This document shows, piece after piece, positions 45,806-54,250 of a DNA stretch of 64,000 bases; position 1 is the first letter of the stretch; every line of letters begins with the position of its first letter. The translations under genes were made by a program, and so were the position numbers. Source of the stretch: Martinezella lusitana (GTDB lineage Bacteria > Pseudomonadota > Alphaproteobacteria > Rhizobiales > Rhizobiaceae); assembly GCF_014207095.1 (NCBI RefSeq), contig NZ_JACHBG010000024.1, forward strand, positions 1 to 64,000, in the 5' to 3' direction. The notes under the pieces were generated by a model. It was not told the origin of the DNA. It made no database searches and was given only the letters and a program-made list of their open reading frames with translations.

Positions 45806-46795
45806 CTACATCGTGGCGAACGTGAACGGAATGCGGAAGCCGCAATTGCCGTGCTCATCCCATTGGAAGAAGAAGCCACCCTCGCCCAGCACATCGATGA
45901 TGATCTCGCCGATCGGTGCGAATTCGCTTCGATCTTCCCATTGCCCGTACCTGGCCCACAGTTCTCTTAGCGCGGTGCGCAGCCTTTCGAAAAACGGCGC
46001 GAACCAATGCCCTCCCAGCGCCCTGCGAACCGCAGGCACATCGTCTATCGTCAAGCCGTGACCGTCCATATGGCCGAGCAGATAACTGCCGCTCGTCATC
46101 AGGTTCTGGTAATACCGCAGGACCTCGGAGAGTATTCGGTCATGGTCGTGATCGGTGCGATAGCGTCGGATACATTCGTTTGCCCGGTTCATCGTCTCCT
46201 CGAGATGGGTGATGAATGCATTGGTGTAATCCTGCAGAGGATCTCGGCCGAACGGGGCTGCGATGCGGCAAGCCGCATACTCATCCCAGCAGGCGTTTTC
46301 GGCCTGCCCTTCGCAGGCATCTGCGGCATCATCGTAGATTTTTTTCAGCAGCGTATCGGGGAACGCCTTGTCAGTCGTCATGGCGAGTTCGACATGTGCG
46401 CATTCATGAGCGAGCAGATGCAGGGAATGGGCATAGTGCTCATCTTTCTCGTCCGGCAGTGAATAGATATAGGCAGCGTTCAGTACCAAATGCGATTTGA
46501 GAATACCGTCACGGATGACGCTCGGCGCCATCGCAACGCCTTCGACCAGCTCGGAGCTGGGCGTTAGGCGGTGGTCCGTCTCATATCCTCTATCGAGTGC
46601 GAGAAGCGCTTCCTTGTAATCGACGGCGATGGTGATGCCGTCCAGCCGCTCGAGATTGATGTAACGGCTCAACTCCCGCACATAATCGCCGACGCAATAG
46701 GCGAGCTTCTCGCCTGCTTTTTCTTCCATGCCTTGGACTGAAATACCAATGCTGGGCACGGTGATCGGTCGCTCTTCCTCGGTGGTCTCCGTCAT
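45806..46795 (-). CDS. HExxH-motif putative metallopeptidase, 329 aa
   Basis: An intact protein with LLAHECAHVELAMTTD (HECAH at residues 130-134), the zinc site of gluzincin-type peptidases; a Glu follows two residues later. Downstream acidic residues in AENACWDEYAACRIAAPFG could supply a third ligand. The N-terminal 110 residues (VPSIGISVQGMEEKAGEKLA, LERLDGITIAVDYKEALLAL) match the frameshifted paralogue. GAGG precedes the ATG, and the gene follows the Cys-rich gene by 6 bases. It has no signal peptide, so it is probably cytoplasmic. Catalytic activity and role are inferred, not known. Confidence 0.7.
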   Translation of the reverse strand: MTETTEEERPITVPSIGISVQGMEEKAGEKLAYCVGDYVRELSRYINLERLDGITIAVDYKEALLALDRGYETDHRLTPSSELVEGVAMAPSVIRDGILKSHLVLNAAYIYSLPDEKDEHYAHSLHLLAHECAHVELAMTTDKAFPDTLLKKIYDDAADACEGQAENACWDEYAACRIAAPFGRDPLQDYTNAFITHLEETMNRANECIRRYRTDHDHDRILSEVLRYYQNLMTSGSYLLGHMDGHGLTIDDVPAVRRALGGHWFAPFFERLRTALRELWARYGQWEDRSEFAPIGEIIIDVLGEGGFFFQWDEHGNCGFRIPFTFATM

Positions 46796-46801
46796 GCTTC
46801 C

Positions 46802-47305
46802 TCACTCTGACTGCAAATGCGTCTTGGCCCAGACCAGCGCGCTCAACGCCCCTGCCCTTGCCTCTTCCACGGATGCGAATTCCTTGTTGCCGCTGCGGGT
46901 CGCACCGTTCTTGCGGTTCGTCACCACCACGCCAAAGCCTGCATTTTTAGGGAATACCGTCAGATTATACCCTTCGGTGTTGATGTAATCATTGCCCTTG
47001 GCCGAACGTTTCCATGAGCGCTCGGCCCATGTCCTACGGCGTTTGGCGAGGCTCCTTAATCCCCTCTCCCGTTCTTTCGGACGGACATAGTCCTCTTCCA
47101 TATGTTCGGCACAGACGCAGTCAACGGCCAATGCTTCCGTGGTCTGGCCGTGCTCCATATAATGGACGTAGCGGATGGTGACGCTTTCGCACATTTCGCA
47201 AAGCTGGGAAGGCTCACCCAAATCCTCGATCCCGACACATGACCATCCCTTTTTGGGCACCCCAGCTTCGGACCATTTGCCATGACTCGTGTGATCCCTG
47301 GTCAT
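46802..47305 (-). CDS. Cys-rich putative zinc-binding protein, 167 aa
   Basis: Unknown family. The N-terminal half has a likely zinc site: SQLCEMCESVTIRYVHYMEH and LAVDCVCAEHMEEDYVRP (CxxC, then CxC and H). The C-terminal half (YNLTVFPKNAGFGVVVTNRK, then SVEEARAGALSALVWAKTH) looks like a small nucleic-acid-binding beta sheet plus helix. The start is ATG 47305 with GTGGA upstream; GTG at 47314 is an alternative. It lies between the XRE-ImmA gene (22-base gap) and the HExxH gene (6-base gap). Confidence 0.6.
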   Translation of the reverse strand: MTRDHTSHGKWSEAGVPKKGWSCVGIEDLGEPSQLCEMCESVTIRYVHYMEHGQTTEALAVDCVCAEHMEEDYVRPKERERGLRSLAKRRRTWAERSWKRSAKGNDYINTEGYNLTVFPKNAGFGVVVTNRKNGATRSGNKEFASVEEARAGALSALVWAKTHLQSE

Positions 47306-47327
47306 CGCGTCCACTCAATCTTGACGT

Positions 47328-48428
47328 CTATTTCACGATACTGAGCTTTGAGCGTCGGACTTCACCACCCTCATTGTCGGTACCGTGCTGGGGCAGAATA
47401 CAAAATAAAAGTCGTTCGACCTCAGTCATTGGAAGCGATAGCTCATCGGCAACGTCCACGAGACTTTTCCGCTCCGCCCAAAGCTGGGATAAAACCTTCC
47501 CCCATAGCACAGACGTTTCCCTGGGGATGCCATCAGGCTCGCTCGTGCGATAACCGCGTTTCCCAAGCTCGATACATATGGAACGGTATTGCCATTCGGA
47601 GAGCATGGGTCTGGTAAGATGTGCCAGTCGGTATGCCAGCGCCATTGCCGAGACGCGCCACCTTTTCTTCGCCCGTAAAATGAGATCAGCCGTTATAAGA
47701 CGGGGCATTCTGACCCTGACGTCTTCCTCCGGCATTAGAAAGGCGGAAGCGAAGCGGTTTGCCTCCACCTCGGCCGTGCGTGTATCTTCGTCCGCGCCTG
47801 AGGTTTGGCCATGCCTGTGCAGGACCAAATGGCCCAGTTCGTGAGCCGCATCAAAAATACTACGCTCCGCCGATTTGAACGAATTCAGAAACACATACGC
47901 TTTGTCATTTTGCCAGAACGAGAATGCATCGACATTTGCGGTGGTTTCTTCTAGCCCCAGGACGCGGATGCCTTTGGCCTCCATCAGTTTCATCATGTTT
48001 GCGATGGGTTGGTAACTGAGGCCCCAGTGCTGGCGGAGAGCATCGGCGGCAGCTTCAGGTGTCAATTCCGGGTCGAAATGCGGCAAATCCAACGCCGGTA
48101 GATTGTATCGATTTTCAAGCCACTCATAGACTTCGACCCCGTTATCGCCGGCCGAAAGGGCAGCGTTTCGTTCTTTCGCGGTCATGCTCGACAGGCTGCG
48201 AAAGCTGACGATTTCTGCTGAAAGGAGTGCGGGGTCCTCCTTGAAGAAAAACTGCACGGGATAACCGAGAACCTCTGCGAGCTTCTCAAGTGTTCCAGAA
48301 TCCGCCTGGTTCTGACCGGTTTCAAGCCGCGTGATTGTGACCGGCGATACGCCGGCCTTTTCTGCGAGTTCCTTCGCTGTCAGCTTCTGCCTTTTCCTGG
48401 CGAGGCTGAGTCTCTTTCCATTGAACAT
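47328..48428 (-). CDS. XRE regulator fused to ImmA/IrrE metallopeptidase
   Basis: A 366-residue fusion. Residues 5-55 are a Cro/C1 helix-turn-helix (ARKRQKLTAKELAEKAGVSP, VTITRLETGQN). The middle and C-terminus form an ImmA/IrrE domain with the zinc motif FDAAHELGHLVLHRHG (HELGH 196-200) and distal EVEANRFASAFLMPEE, where Glu/Asn/Phe are conserved. Such proteins repress genes and relieve repression by cleaving a partner, as with ImmA in ICEBs1. It lies 12 bases after the 207-residue gene, so the two likely form a toxin-antitoxin-like or sensor pair. An inverted repeat upstream of that gene may be its operator. Confidence 0.85.
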   Translation of the reverse strand: MFNGKRLSLARKRQKLTAKELAEKAGVSPVTITRLETGQNQADSGTLEKLAEVLGYPVQFFFKEDPALLSAEIVSFRSLSSMTAKERNAALSAGDNGVEVYEWLENRYNLPALDLPHFDPELTPEAAADALRQHWGLSYQPIANMMKLMEAKGIRVLGLEETTANVDAFSFWQNDKAYVFLNSFKSAERSIFDAAHELGHLVLHRHGQTSGADEDTRTAEVEANRFASAFLMPEEDVRVRMPRLITADLILRAKKRWRVSAMALAYRLAHLTRPMLSEWQYRSICIELGKRGYRTSEPDGIPRETSVLWGKVLSQLWAERKSLVDVADELSLPMTEVERLLFCILPQHGTDNEGGEVRRSKLSIVK

Positions 48429-48440
48429 GATTGTTCGGCT

Positions 48441-49064
48441 TTATTTTCGACTGACGACGATATCCAGATCCGGATCGTTGGTCGGTTCATTGATGCCAAA
48501 ATCGACCGCGTCCAGATCGCCACCCTCAATCAAAAATACGCGATCGATACAGCGAAGGAATTGGCCATTCTTCACCACAGGTAAGCTGAGTTCCATTGCG
48601 CCAAACTGATCGACCATCAGGTAATATGTTTTGTGGTCTCCATGAAACTTGACCACGCTGATAGGGAGGTCGATACCGGCAGCTTCAAACATATCGCCAC
48701 AAGCCACGCGCTCGGAGCCAGCGCCTTTTCGAGACCGCGCTCTAGGATCCGCTTTGCGGCAGGCTTGATTGACATTTACAAAGAGAACTCGAAGCTTGAG
48801 GACGTCATTGCGGATGCCTTCCACACCTTCCTCGCTAAAGATCTCCCAATTTCCACCGAGGTTTTCGGCTCGAAGGCCCTTCACTCCGTCCATATACGCG
48901 AACATGCCGGCGGCATTGGTGGGATGCAGTGGTGAGGCAGTCGCAGCAGCAGCAAGTGCGTGATGACCTGCCGCGATCAATTTCTCACGCTCAAGTTCCA
49001 GACGAGCAAGGTAAAGGTCGCCAATCTCAGGATCAGTGATTGTCTTTGGGCTGATATTTTCCAT
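48441..49064 (-). CDS. Unknown protein, 207 aa, paired with XRE-ImmA
   Basis: First gene of the minus-strand cluster 49064-43723. I do not recognise it. The N-terminal ~60 residues are helical (LARLELEREKLIAAGHHALA), followed by a mixed domain (VLKLRVLFVNVNQACRKADP, VVKFHGDHKTYYLMVDQFGA, FLRCIDRVFLIEGGDLDAVD). No signal peptide or membrane helix. AGGCGG precedes the ATG. Genes directly ahead of XRE-ImmA fusions are often toxins or targets of the peptidase; that role here is an inference. Confidence 0.6.
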   Translation of the reverse strand: MENISPKTITDPEIGDLYLARLELEREKLIAAGHHALAAAATASPLHPTNAAGMFAYMDGVKGLRAENLGGNWEIFSEEGVEGIRNDVLKLRVLFVNVNQACRKADPRARSRKGAGSERVACGDMFEAAGIDLPISVVKFHGDHKTYYLMVDQFGAMELSLPVVKNGQFLRCIDRVFLIEGGDLDAVDFGINEPTNDPDLDIVVSRK

Positions 49065-49074
49065 GCCGCCTACT

Positions 49075-49120
49075 CATGTTAATGTTCTCTACCTCATTTG
49101 TGGAGGAAAAAATTAACATG
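49075..49120. promoter_or_regulatory. Inverted repeat upstream of the XRE-ImmA cluster
   Basis: CATGTTAAT (49075-49083) and ATTAACATG (49112-49120) form a perfect 9-bp inverted repeat just ahead of the 207-residue gene (start 49064), with 28 bases between the arms. It is a plausible operator for the XRE-ImmA protein. Confidence 0.5.
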
Positions 49121-49149
49121 GTCAAGCTAGAAGAATGTATTCGGCTAAT

Positions 49150-50208
49150 TCACAGGACGCTCCAGGCGCGAAACCTCCCCCGCCCCGTCATCTCGCGCAA
49201 TCCGAGCTCGCCAACGATCCGCCGCGCCGCCTGCGGCGTGACGCCCAGCGTCGTTACGACCATCTTAGCCGACACCAGCGGTTTCGCCATCACCAGCTCG
49301 ACCAGCTCCGGCAGTTTTGACGACGTCCGGCGCCCGTCCAGTTTTCGGTCCATCATCGTTTTCACCAGCGTCAGCCGATCATGCTCTTTCAGCCCGATCT
49401 CGGCGGCCGCGACCAGTCCATGGGCGATGGCGAGCAGCCGGGTTTCTCGATCGCGATGTCGGCGCCGATCGACGGGAATGGTTTTTAGTCCGAGATTGAT
49501 GGCTGCGAGATGTGCGGCCGTGGTGACACCGGCCTGGCGGAGGATCGAGGCGGCCAACAGTCGTCCAAGCCAGGGCGCGTGCTGCAGCACCGCAATCTCG
49601 TTCCAGGCATCGAGGGCGACAATCGCCTGCAGCACCGCCGGCAGATCATCGGTCTGCCGCAACACGTTGCGCCACTCGCCCAGCCGCGCGTCCTCGTCCC
49701 AATCGAGATCGTAGATCATGGGATCTTTTTCTTGCGCGCCGGCCCGTCCGGACCGTGCGTTCTCGATCGCCGCCTCGGACCGGGCCAGCAGCGCATCAAT
49801 GGCGGCATAATCGACGCCAGGCAGATCTTTGGCGTCGTCAGCATCGTCCCCCTCCCCTATCGGCTCGACAGCGACAGGCCGCTTGGCGGCGGCGCCCGAC
49901 TCAGCATCATCGGCCCTGACCGATGTCACATCCGAGGTTTGCCTGAGCGTGCGAATGCCGTCGGGCGACAGTGCCCAGACCGGTGGTTGCGCGGCAATGC
50001 GTCGCCGGGTGCGCAACGCGTCGCGGGCGATTGTCAGTTCATGGGTGGGTGTGCGAATATCGCGGGTGTCGTCGTGGAGGACGAGGTCTTCGAGGTGAAC
50101 AAGTTCGCCGTCGATCCACAGCGAGGCGCAGGCGTCGGCAAAGTGCGACCGTTCGATCCACCCCTGTCCGACCGCGGAGCGGGCGATGCGCTCGTCGAGA
50201 CGCGCCAA
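49150..50208 (-). CDS. RHE_PE00001-type protein (DUF1612 + HTH), probably 5'-truncated
   Basis: A 352-codon frame with the features of a plasmid-borne rhizobial family: ARLDERIARSAVGQGWIERS, HFADACASLWIDGELVHLED, DIRTPTHELTIARDALRTRR and a C-terminal helix-turn-helix region (AKMVVTTLGVTPQAARRIVG, ELGLREMTGRGRFRAWSVL). These genes are usually found near repABC modules; their function is unknown. The only start is TTG at 50208, with no ribosome site and an in-frame stop a short way upstream. Family members as I recall them have about 20-30 more N-terminal residues, so the 5' end was probably lost. Confidence 0.6.
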   Translation of the reverse strand: MARLDERIARSAVGQGWIERSHFADACASLWIDGELVHLEDLVLHDDTRDIRTPTHELTIARDALRTRRRIAAQPPVWALSPDGIRTLRQTSDVTSVRADDAESGAAAKRPVAVEPIGEGDDADDAKDLPGVDYAAIDALLARSEAAIENARSGRAGAQEKDPMIYDLDWDEDARLGEWRNVLRQTDDLPAVLQAIVALDAWNEIAVLQHAPWLGRLLAASILRQAGVTTAAHLAAINLGLKTIPVDRRRHRDRETRLLAIAHGLVAAAEIGLKEHDRLTLVKTMMDRKLDGRRTSSKLPELVELVMAKPLVSAKMVVTTLGVTPQAARRIVGELGLREMTGRGRFRAWSVL

Positions 50209-50486
50209 CTCAATGCCGGCTCGAAAAGTGTGGCTTCTACTTTGTTATTTCAAATGGGAAAACTTCATATGTCTGTTAGGTTTAGCCGATAAATGAAGGG
50301 CGATTTTCCGCTAACGATTTCACTGAAACGTCTCTTTGCCAAAACGATTTCAAGATCGAACATCAATGTCGGCTCGCTCGATCGAGGGAGAGCAGTGGTC
50401 GGCGTCGTCAAAGGCGTGCCGCGCTTATGCAAAGGTGCGACGTGCAGCTTCATCACGCTGGCAAGCATTACGCGTAGTCGGTCGCG

Positions 50487-51416
50487 CTACTCGGCGGCTG
50501 GCTCGGGTTGCGTTCTGGTGCGCCTTGCCGCTGGCTTCTTTGCCGCTGGGTCCGGAAGGTAAGCGGGCGCGGTCGTGCTGCGTTCCGCTACAATGAATAT
50601 CAGCCTGTCCACGGCCTTCGCCCTTTCCTTTCCCTCTGGCAAGGACTCGGCAAGATGGATTGCCAAAAGCGTGTCCTGCATTTGCGCCAGACGGGAGAAG
50701 AAGAAATTAAGCTGAATCAGGCTTCGGTTATAGAGATAGAAATAGCCTCCGCCGATGAATTGAAGCAGTACACCCGCTAAGGGAACGATATATGCCGTCC
50801 CATCGCTTCGGCCCGAGGAGAACGCCCACCACGTACCCCCAATGATCGTCCCGAAACCGGCAACGATGGCGGTCAGGCTGGCAGTGTAACTCCTGCGCGC
50901 CTGACTTTTGTTCATGATGTAGTATTCGATCAGCTGACGGAGGTTCGCTTTGATGCCCTGAATAATGTCGTCGTCGGACTTGGCAGCGCTTTCGGTTTGC
51001 GGCGCCATCTTGGCATCGCCGCCCGCGCCTCCAGACTGCGCGTCGAGCAAGGGAGTGAAGCTGGATGCCCACGCCCTGAGAAGCTGGTCGTCGCTGTCAC
51101 GATCTACGATTGCCTTGAGCTTATCACGGTCGATCACGCTGAAAGCGACCATCACGAGCATGAACAGGGCGAAGACGACCCCTATAGTGATGCCCGGCTG
51201 AAGGTCGTGCGGCTTATATTCATAGCCTTGCACGAACACGTGGCTTGTTGCCAAATAGAAGACGACATAGAAGCTTCCGGCAATGGTCAAAATGGAAATG
51301 ATTGCGACCGCCCAGCGAACCTTCGGCGAGTACCGAAGGACTTCAACGATTACGAGGATGACGGTAAGAATAAGCTGATACATGAAGCCCCCGCCGAACA
51401 AATTCGCGACAGTCAT
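50487..51416 (-). CDS. Five-helix membrane protein, candidate effector
   Basis: A 309-residue inner-membrane protein. Hydrophobic segments lie at about residues 12-28, 34-56, 76-95, 179-200 (TAIVAGFGTIIGGTWWAFSS) and 208-230 (AGVLLQFIGGGYFYLYNRSL). The soluble loop 97-178 is charged. The last helix pair with its flanks (LRQLIEYYIMNKSQARRSYT, LIQLNFFFSRLAQMQDTLL) resembles the two-helix domain associated with TRADD-N in bacterial conflict proteins; this is a tentative recollection. The tail is basic and Pro-rich (KKPAARRTRTQPEP). It follows the caspase-like gene by 71 bases on the same strand and could be its membrane-acting partner. Confidence 0.68.
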   Translation of the reverse strand: MTVANLFGGGFMYQLILTVILVIVEVLRYSPKVRWAVAIISILTIAGSFYVVFYLATSHVFVQGYEYKPHDLQPGITIGVVFALFMLVMVAFSVIDRDKLKAIVDRDSDDQLLRAWASSFTPLLDAQSGGAGGDAKMAPQTESAAKSDDDIIQGIKANLRQLIEYYIMNKSQARRSYTASLTAIVAGFGTIIGGTWWAFSSGRSDGTAYIVPLAGVLLQFIGGGYFYLYNRSLIQLNFFFSRLAQMQDTLLAIHLAESLPEGKERAKAVDRLIFIVAERSTTAPAYLPDPAAKKPAARRTRTQPEPAAE

Positions 51417-51487
51417 CTGTACTCTCTCAACCTTTACGAATCGTGCCTATACAACCCTGGCGCGGAATAAATCGAGCGGGCGCGTCG

Positions 51488-52414
51488 TCACTTCAATGGC
51501 GGCAGCGTCATGCCCTTAATGCTATCGGCCACGGTCGGCCGCTTCCGCTTCCCGTCCGCGTAGGGATCTGGCAGAGCCCGTGCGGCCTTCTTCACGGCCT
51601 CGATGTCATAGCCGACCGGACGGCCAAGCAGGAACATCTCCACAAATCGGTCAACAAGCGACTGGTCTGCCAAAAGATTGGCTTTGACCGCCTTGCGGAA
51701 GGACGCGATATCCGAACCATTGGTCAGGTAGCCCAGATTCCGTGCCTCGGTGAGGTGCTCATCAACCCTCTTCTGAACGCCCTTGCCCATGCAAAATGCA
51801 CGGACGTAACGCACTAGCGACGTGAACAGCAGCTCCTCGCTATGCATGAGGAGCAGCTTGTCTTTCAGGACTGCTCGGAACGCACCGATAAGCTCGCTCT
51901 TCTCGAAGACGTGCCGGTAAAACCGGACCACAGAATCCTCCGCATCGCCTGCCGTAACTTTGTTTTGGGGCGCGGCCAATATGTAGAATGGCGCGCGGGT
52001 CGTGACATGAATTTCTTTCACGAGATGAAAGCTGAAACAGGCCAGCGAGATGACGCACAGGTTATTGGCCGTGGCTATGTTGATCGCGCGCAGTCTCTCT
52101 GTGATCTCGGCCCAGCTGCAATCCTCGTTCGAGGCGACGATATGAATACCCATGTCCTCATCGCCATGGGTATCGAAATGGATGATCGGCAGCAGGCCGT
52201 CTTCAACCACCTTCGCCACATAATCCAAGAATCCCAGAAGATCAGCGGCGCTCTTCGGCTCAAATTTCATGAAGAAGATCTGGTTGGCCTGCAACAAGGG
52301 TTCCAAATCTTCGAGGACGCGGAGGGTCACCCCGTGCTCGCTCTCATGCAGGGACGTGATCCAGATCACGGAATTTACGCTCACATGGGATTGGATAGTC
52401 GCGGTCTTGGTCAT
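51488..52414 (-). CDS. Caspase-fold (CHAT/C14-like) putative protease
   Basis: A 308-residue cytoplasmic protein. The N-terminal half shows alternating strands and helices with LPIIHFDTHGDEDMGIHIVA and then LCVISLACFSFHLVKEI. His83 in DTHGDE and Cys126 in SLACFS have the order, spacing and strand context of the catalytic dyad in caspases and CHAT proteases (HFxGHG ... xxACxS). The APFYILAAPQNKVTAGDAED section fits the following strand. The C-terminal ~110 residues are helical. ATG at 52414 overlaps the stop of the upstream Rap1a-like gene by four bases. Protease activity is inferred from the dyad; bacterial caspase-like enzymes often act in abortive defence. Confidence 0.65.
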   Translation of the reverse strand: MTKTATIQSHVSVNSVIWITSLHESEHGVTLRVLEDLEPLLQANQIFFMKFEPKSAADLLGFLDYVAKVVEDGLLPIIHFDTHGDEDMGIHIVASNEDCSWAEITERLRAINIATANNLCVISLACFSFHLVKEIHVTTRAPFYILAAPQNKVTAGDAEDSVVRFYRHVFEKSELIGAFRAVLKDKLLLMHSEELLFTSLVRYVRAFCMGKGVQKRVDEHLTEARNLGYLTNGSDIASFRKAVKANLLADQSLVDRFVEMFLLGRPVGYDIEAVKKAARALPDPYADGKRKRPTVADSIKGMTLPPLK

Positions 52415-52788
52415 TGGTCGCAAGGCCATGCAGCTTTATAGGGAGCCATCAACGAACGCTCGGCCGGCCAGGTTCCCTTCTCGGGATGCGTCGTCACCCA
52501 GTCGCAGCCAATCACGATGGCGCGGGCGACATTGGCGCCCTTCGGGATGCAGAATTTCCCGAGAATGCTCTCCCGAGCGATCCCGAGCATTTGCTCGTCC
52601 TTCATGCCCATCTTAACGACGCTATCGAATACAATCTCATCCTCGCGCCATTTCTCCATGAAGCCCATGACGTAATTTCCGGCAAGTGTGATGCTGCTCT
52701 TGCAGTCGCGCGCCAAATCCTGGGCCATCATAGCATTGGCGCCGGTCGCAAAAAGGGCGGCTGCAGCCGCCAGTATCATCCGTTTCAT
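52411..52788 (-). CDS. Exported Rap1a/Tai-like immunity-family protein
   Basis: A 125-residue protein with a Sec signal peptide (MKRMILAAAAALFATGANA, cleavage after ANA). The mature part carries the pattern of the Rap1a/Tai family: CKSSITLAGNYVMGFMEKWR, ILGKFCIPKGANVARAIVIG, WVTTHPEKGTWPAERSLMAP and a final PC. Rap1a-type proteins protect Serratia from its own type VI effectors, and relatives occur widely without effectors. GGGGAAG precedes the ATG at 52788. It is translationally coupled to the caspase-like gene. A role as periplasmic sensor or as immunity protein is inferred. Confidence 0.68.
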   Translation of the reverse strand: MKRMILAAAAALFATGANAMMAQDLARDCKSSITLAGNYVMGFMEKWREDEIVFDSVVKMGMKDEQMLGIARESILGKFCIPKGANVARAIVIGCDWVTTHPEKGTWPAERSLMAPYKAAWPCDQ

Positions 52789-53298
52789 GATCTTCCCCAA
52801 CCCAAGTTGGGGGCAGATTATCGAGTGCAACCGGTAACTGCAACAGGGTCAATTCGCTTGCTTCCCTTGGTTTTTCTTCACGTACCCGTGGCCGTGCGCA
52901 GTTGTCCGATGCACCTCGAGCTTGACGCCAAGACCGCCCTGCTCGCGCTGACGCAGTTCAATGGTAAAGAACTTTCGGTACCGTCCTTTGATGGGCGCGG
53001 CGATGAAAAGTGCATGTTCCACCGCCGATTGGGATGAAAATCGGAATTGCTAAGTGGTGGCGCAGCCAATGGAAACGGCGCATCTTTCTTTCATCACCGA
53101 GCTAGTGCCGGAGCCGCCAAGCCACCGTCCTCATGGGAGTTGATGGCCGCCGGTCTGCAACGCGACCGCATGAGCCGCGACGACGGCAACCGAGCATCTT
53201 GAGGAGCAGGTTCGGACGCTGAATCAGGGACGGCGACAAATGTAACTCATCTTATATTTTCCACGCGTCGGGCATTCCGCCCTTAGAAAGGACCTGAC
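52789..53298. other. Intergenic upstream of the caspase-like operon
   Basis: A 510-base gap between divergent genes. It must contain the promoter of the minus-strand operon. Apart from a short plus frame ending at 53037 (LDAKTALLALTQFNGKELSV), which lacks a start of its own, nothing is recognisable. Confidence 0.35.
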
Positions 53299-53658
53299 AT
53301 GCATGAAATTTATCAGAACGGAAAGCCGATCGGCCTCACTTTCAGCGACCGCGAGGTGGCCAAAGCCATAGCCCGCGACATGCAGAGGGAGGGCGCCAAA
53401 AACGTCGAAATGCGGCCGTTTAAGCGCCGAAATCACTGGTATAATTGGCGCGCAAACGGGCGCAACGTGGCGTCTTATCTCGCCTCGTTACGCCCTGCCG
53501 CGCCACTTAGGAGGCCTTGTGATCCCGATAGAGCAATACTTATCTGGTCAGAGGCGGTACAAAATCTGATCGTTCCAGAAACCATCGAGGCTACACAACT
53601 CCCCACGCCCGGAACCTCCCCTCCCTACCATCTGCATATCAATGAAATTCTTAGCTAA
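53299..53658 (+). CDS. Hypothetical protein, 119 aa
   Basis: AAGGA sits 7 bases before the ATG, which supports a real start. The first 70 residues (MHEIYQNGKPIGLTFSDREV, AKAIARDMQREGAKNVEMRP) look like a small alpha/beta domain with a basic patch (FKRRNHWYNWRANGRN). The rest is irregular and Pro-rich. I recognise no family. Confidence 0.45.
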   Translation: MHEIYQNGKPIGLTFSDREVAKAIARDMQREGAKNVEMRPFKRRNHWYNWRANGRNVASYLASLRPAAPLRRPCDPDRAILIWSEAVQNLIVPETIEATQLPTPGTSPPYHLHINEILS

Positions 53659-54250
53659 AAGCGACACCCACGTACCCCTTTTATCCGGGAATGTTGGCCG
53701 TTTCCATCTCGTTACCCATATGAATTAACGTTGTTCTTTTCCAGAACAGAAGCTATTTAAGCCATTGCTTCCGTCACTCGGGACGGCGCCGTGGATGGGC
53801 AATCACTTCCGATAAGTACTGCGTATCGATAGGTGATGGTTTTTGGCGGCAAGAGATAGCGTATTTGTCCGTGAGAATTGGCGGAAAAGCCGCAAATCCG
53901 GGCCCCTTGAGGGCTTTTCATTTTGGGTCGCTGGAAATTCTGCCTGATTGAGCGGAAATAACGCGTGCTGAACCGGTCGAGCTCTTCCCCTCCCCGACCG
54001 CCTCTCGGCGTCAGAACCTCATCAAAAAGCCGGAGCCGGAGCGACCTCTTCCGAAATAGCCGATTTCCCTGCGTTTTCGCCATAGATGCCCGCTGACGTG
54101 CGTTCTCGGGCGGCGATGGGTCGATGCCTGCCTCACGTCATAGAACGCTCTCTATCGCCTCCCATTTTTGTCATAAAACACGCTTGCAAATCCCCATTTT
54201 CTCATGCATTCATTATCTGTACAAAGGCCATCAAAAAAGAGCCAGAACGA
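53659..54250. other. Region with one doubtful ORF
   Basis: A minus-strand frame at 53757-54083 (108 codons, RKRSLRLRLFDEVLTPRGGR) may be chance coding; it has no family resemblance. Nothing else is seen ahead of the recombinase gene. Confidence 0.3.

Noticed and set aside
50920..50945. TCAGCTGA core near 50932 as a second parS
   Set aside because: Only the central 8 bases match the palindrome at 59305; the flanks do not, and it lies inside the membrane-protein gene.
52414..53037. Plus-strand open frame of 207 codons
   Set aside because: It overlaps the Rap1a-like gene on the other strand, which has a signal peptide, ribosome site and family pattern. Only the tail beyond 52.83 kb is free, and it is unrecognisable.
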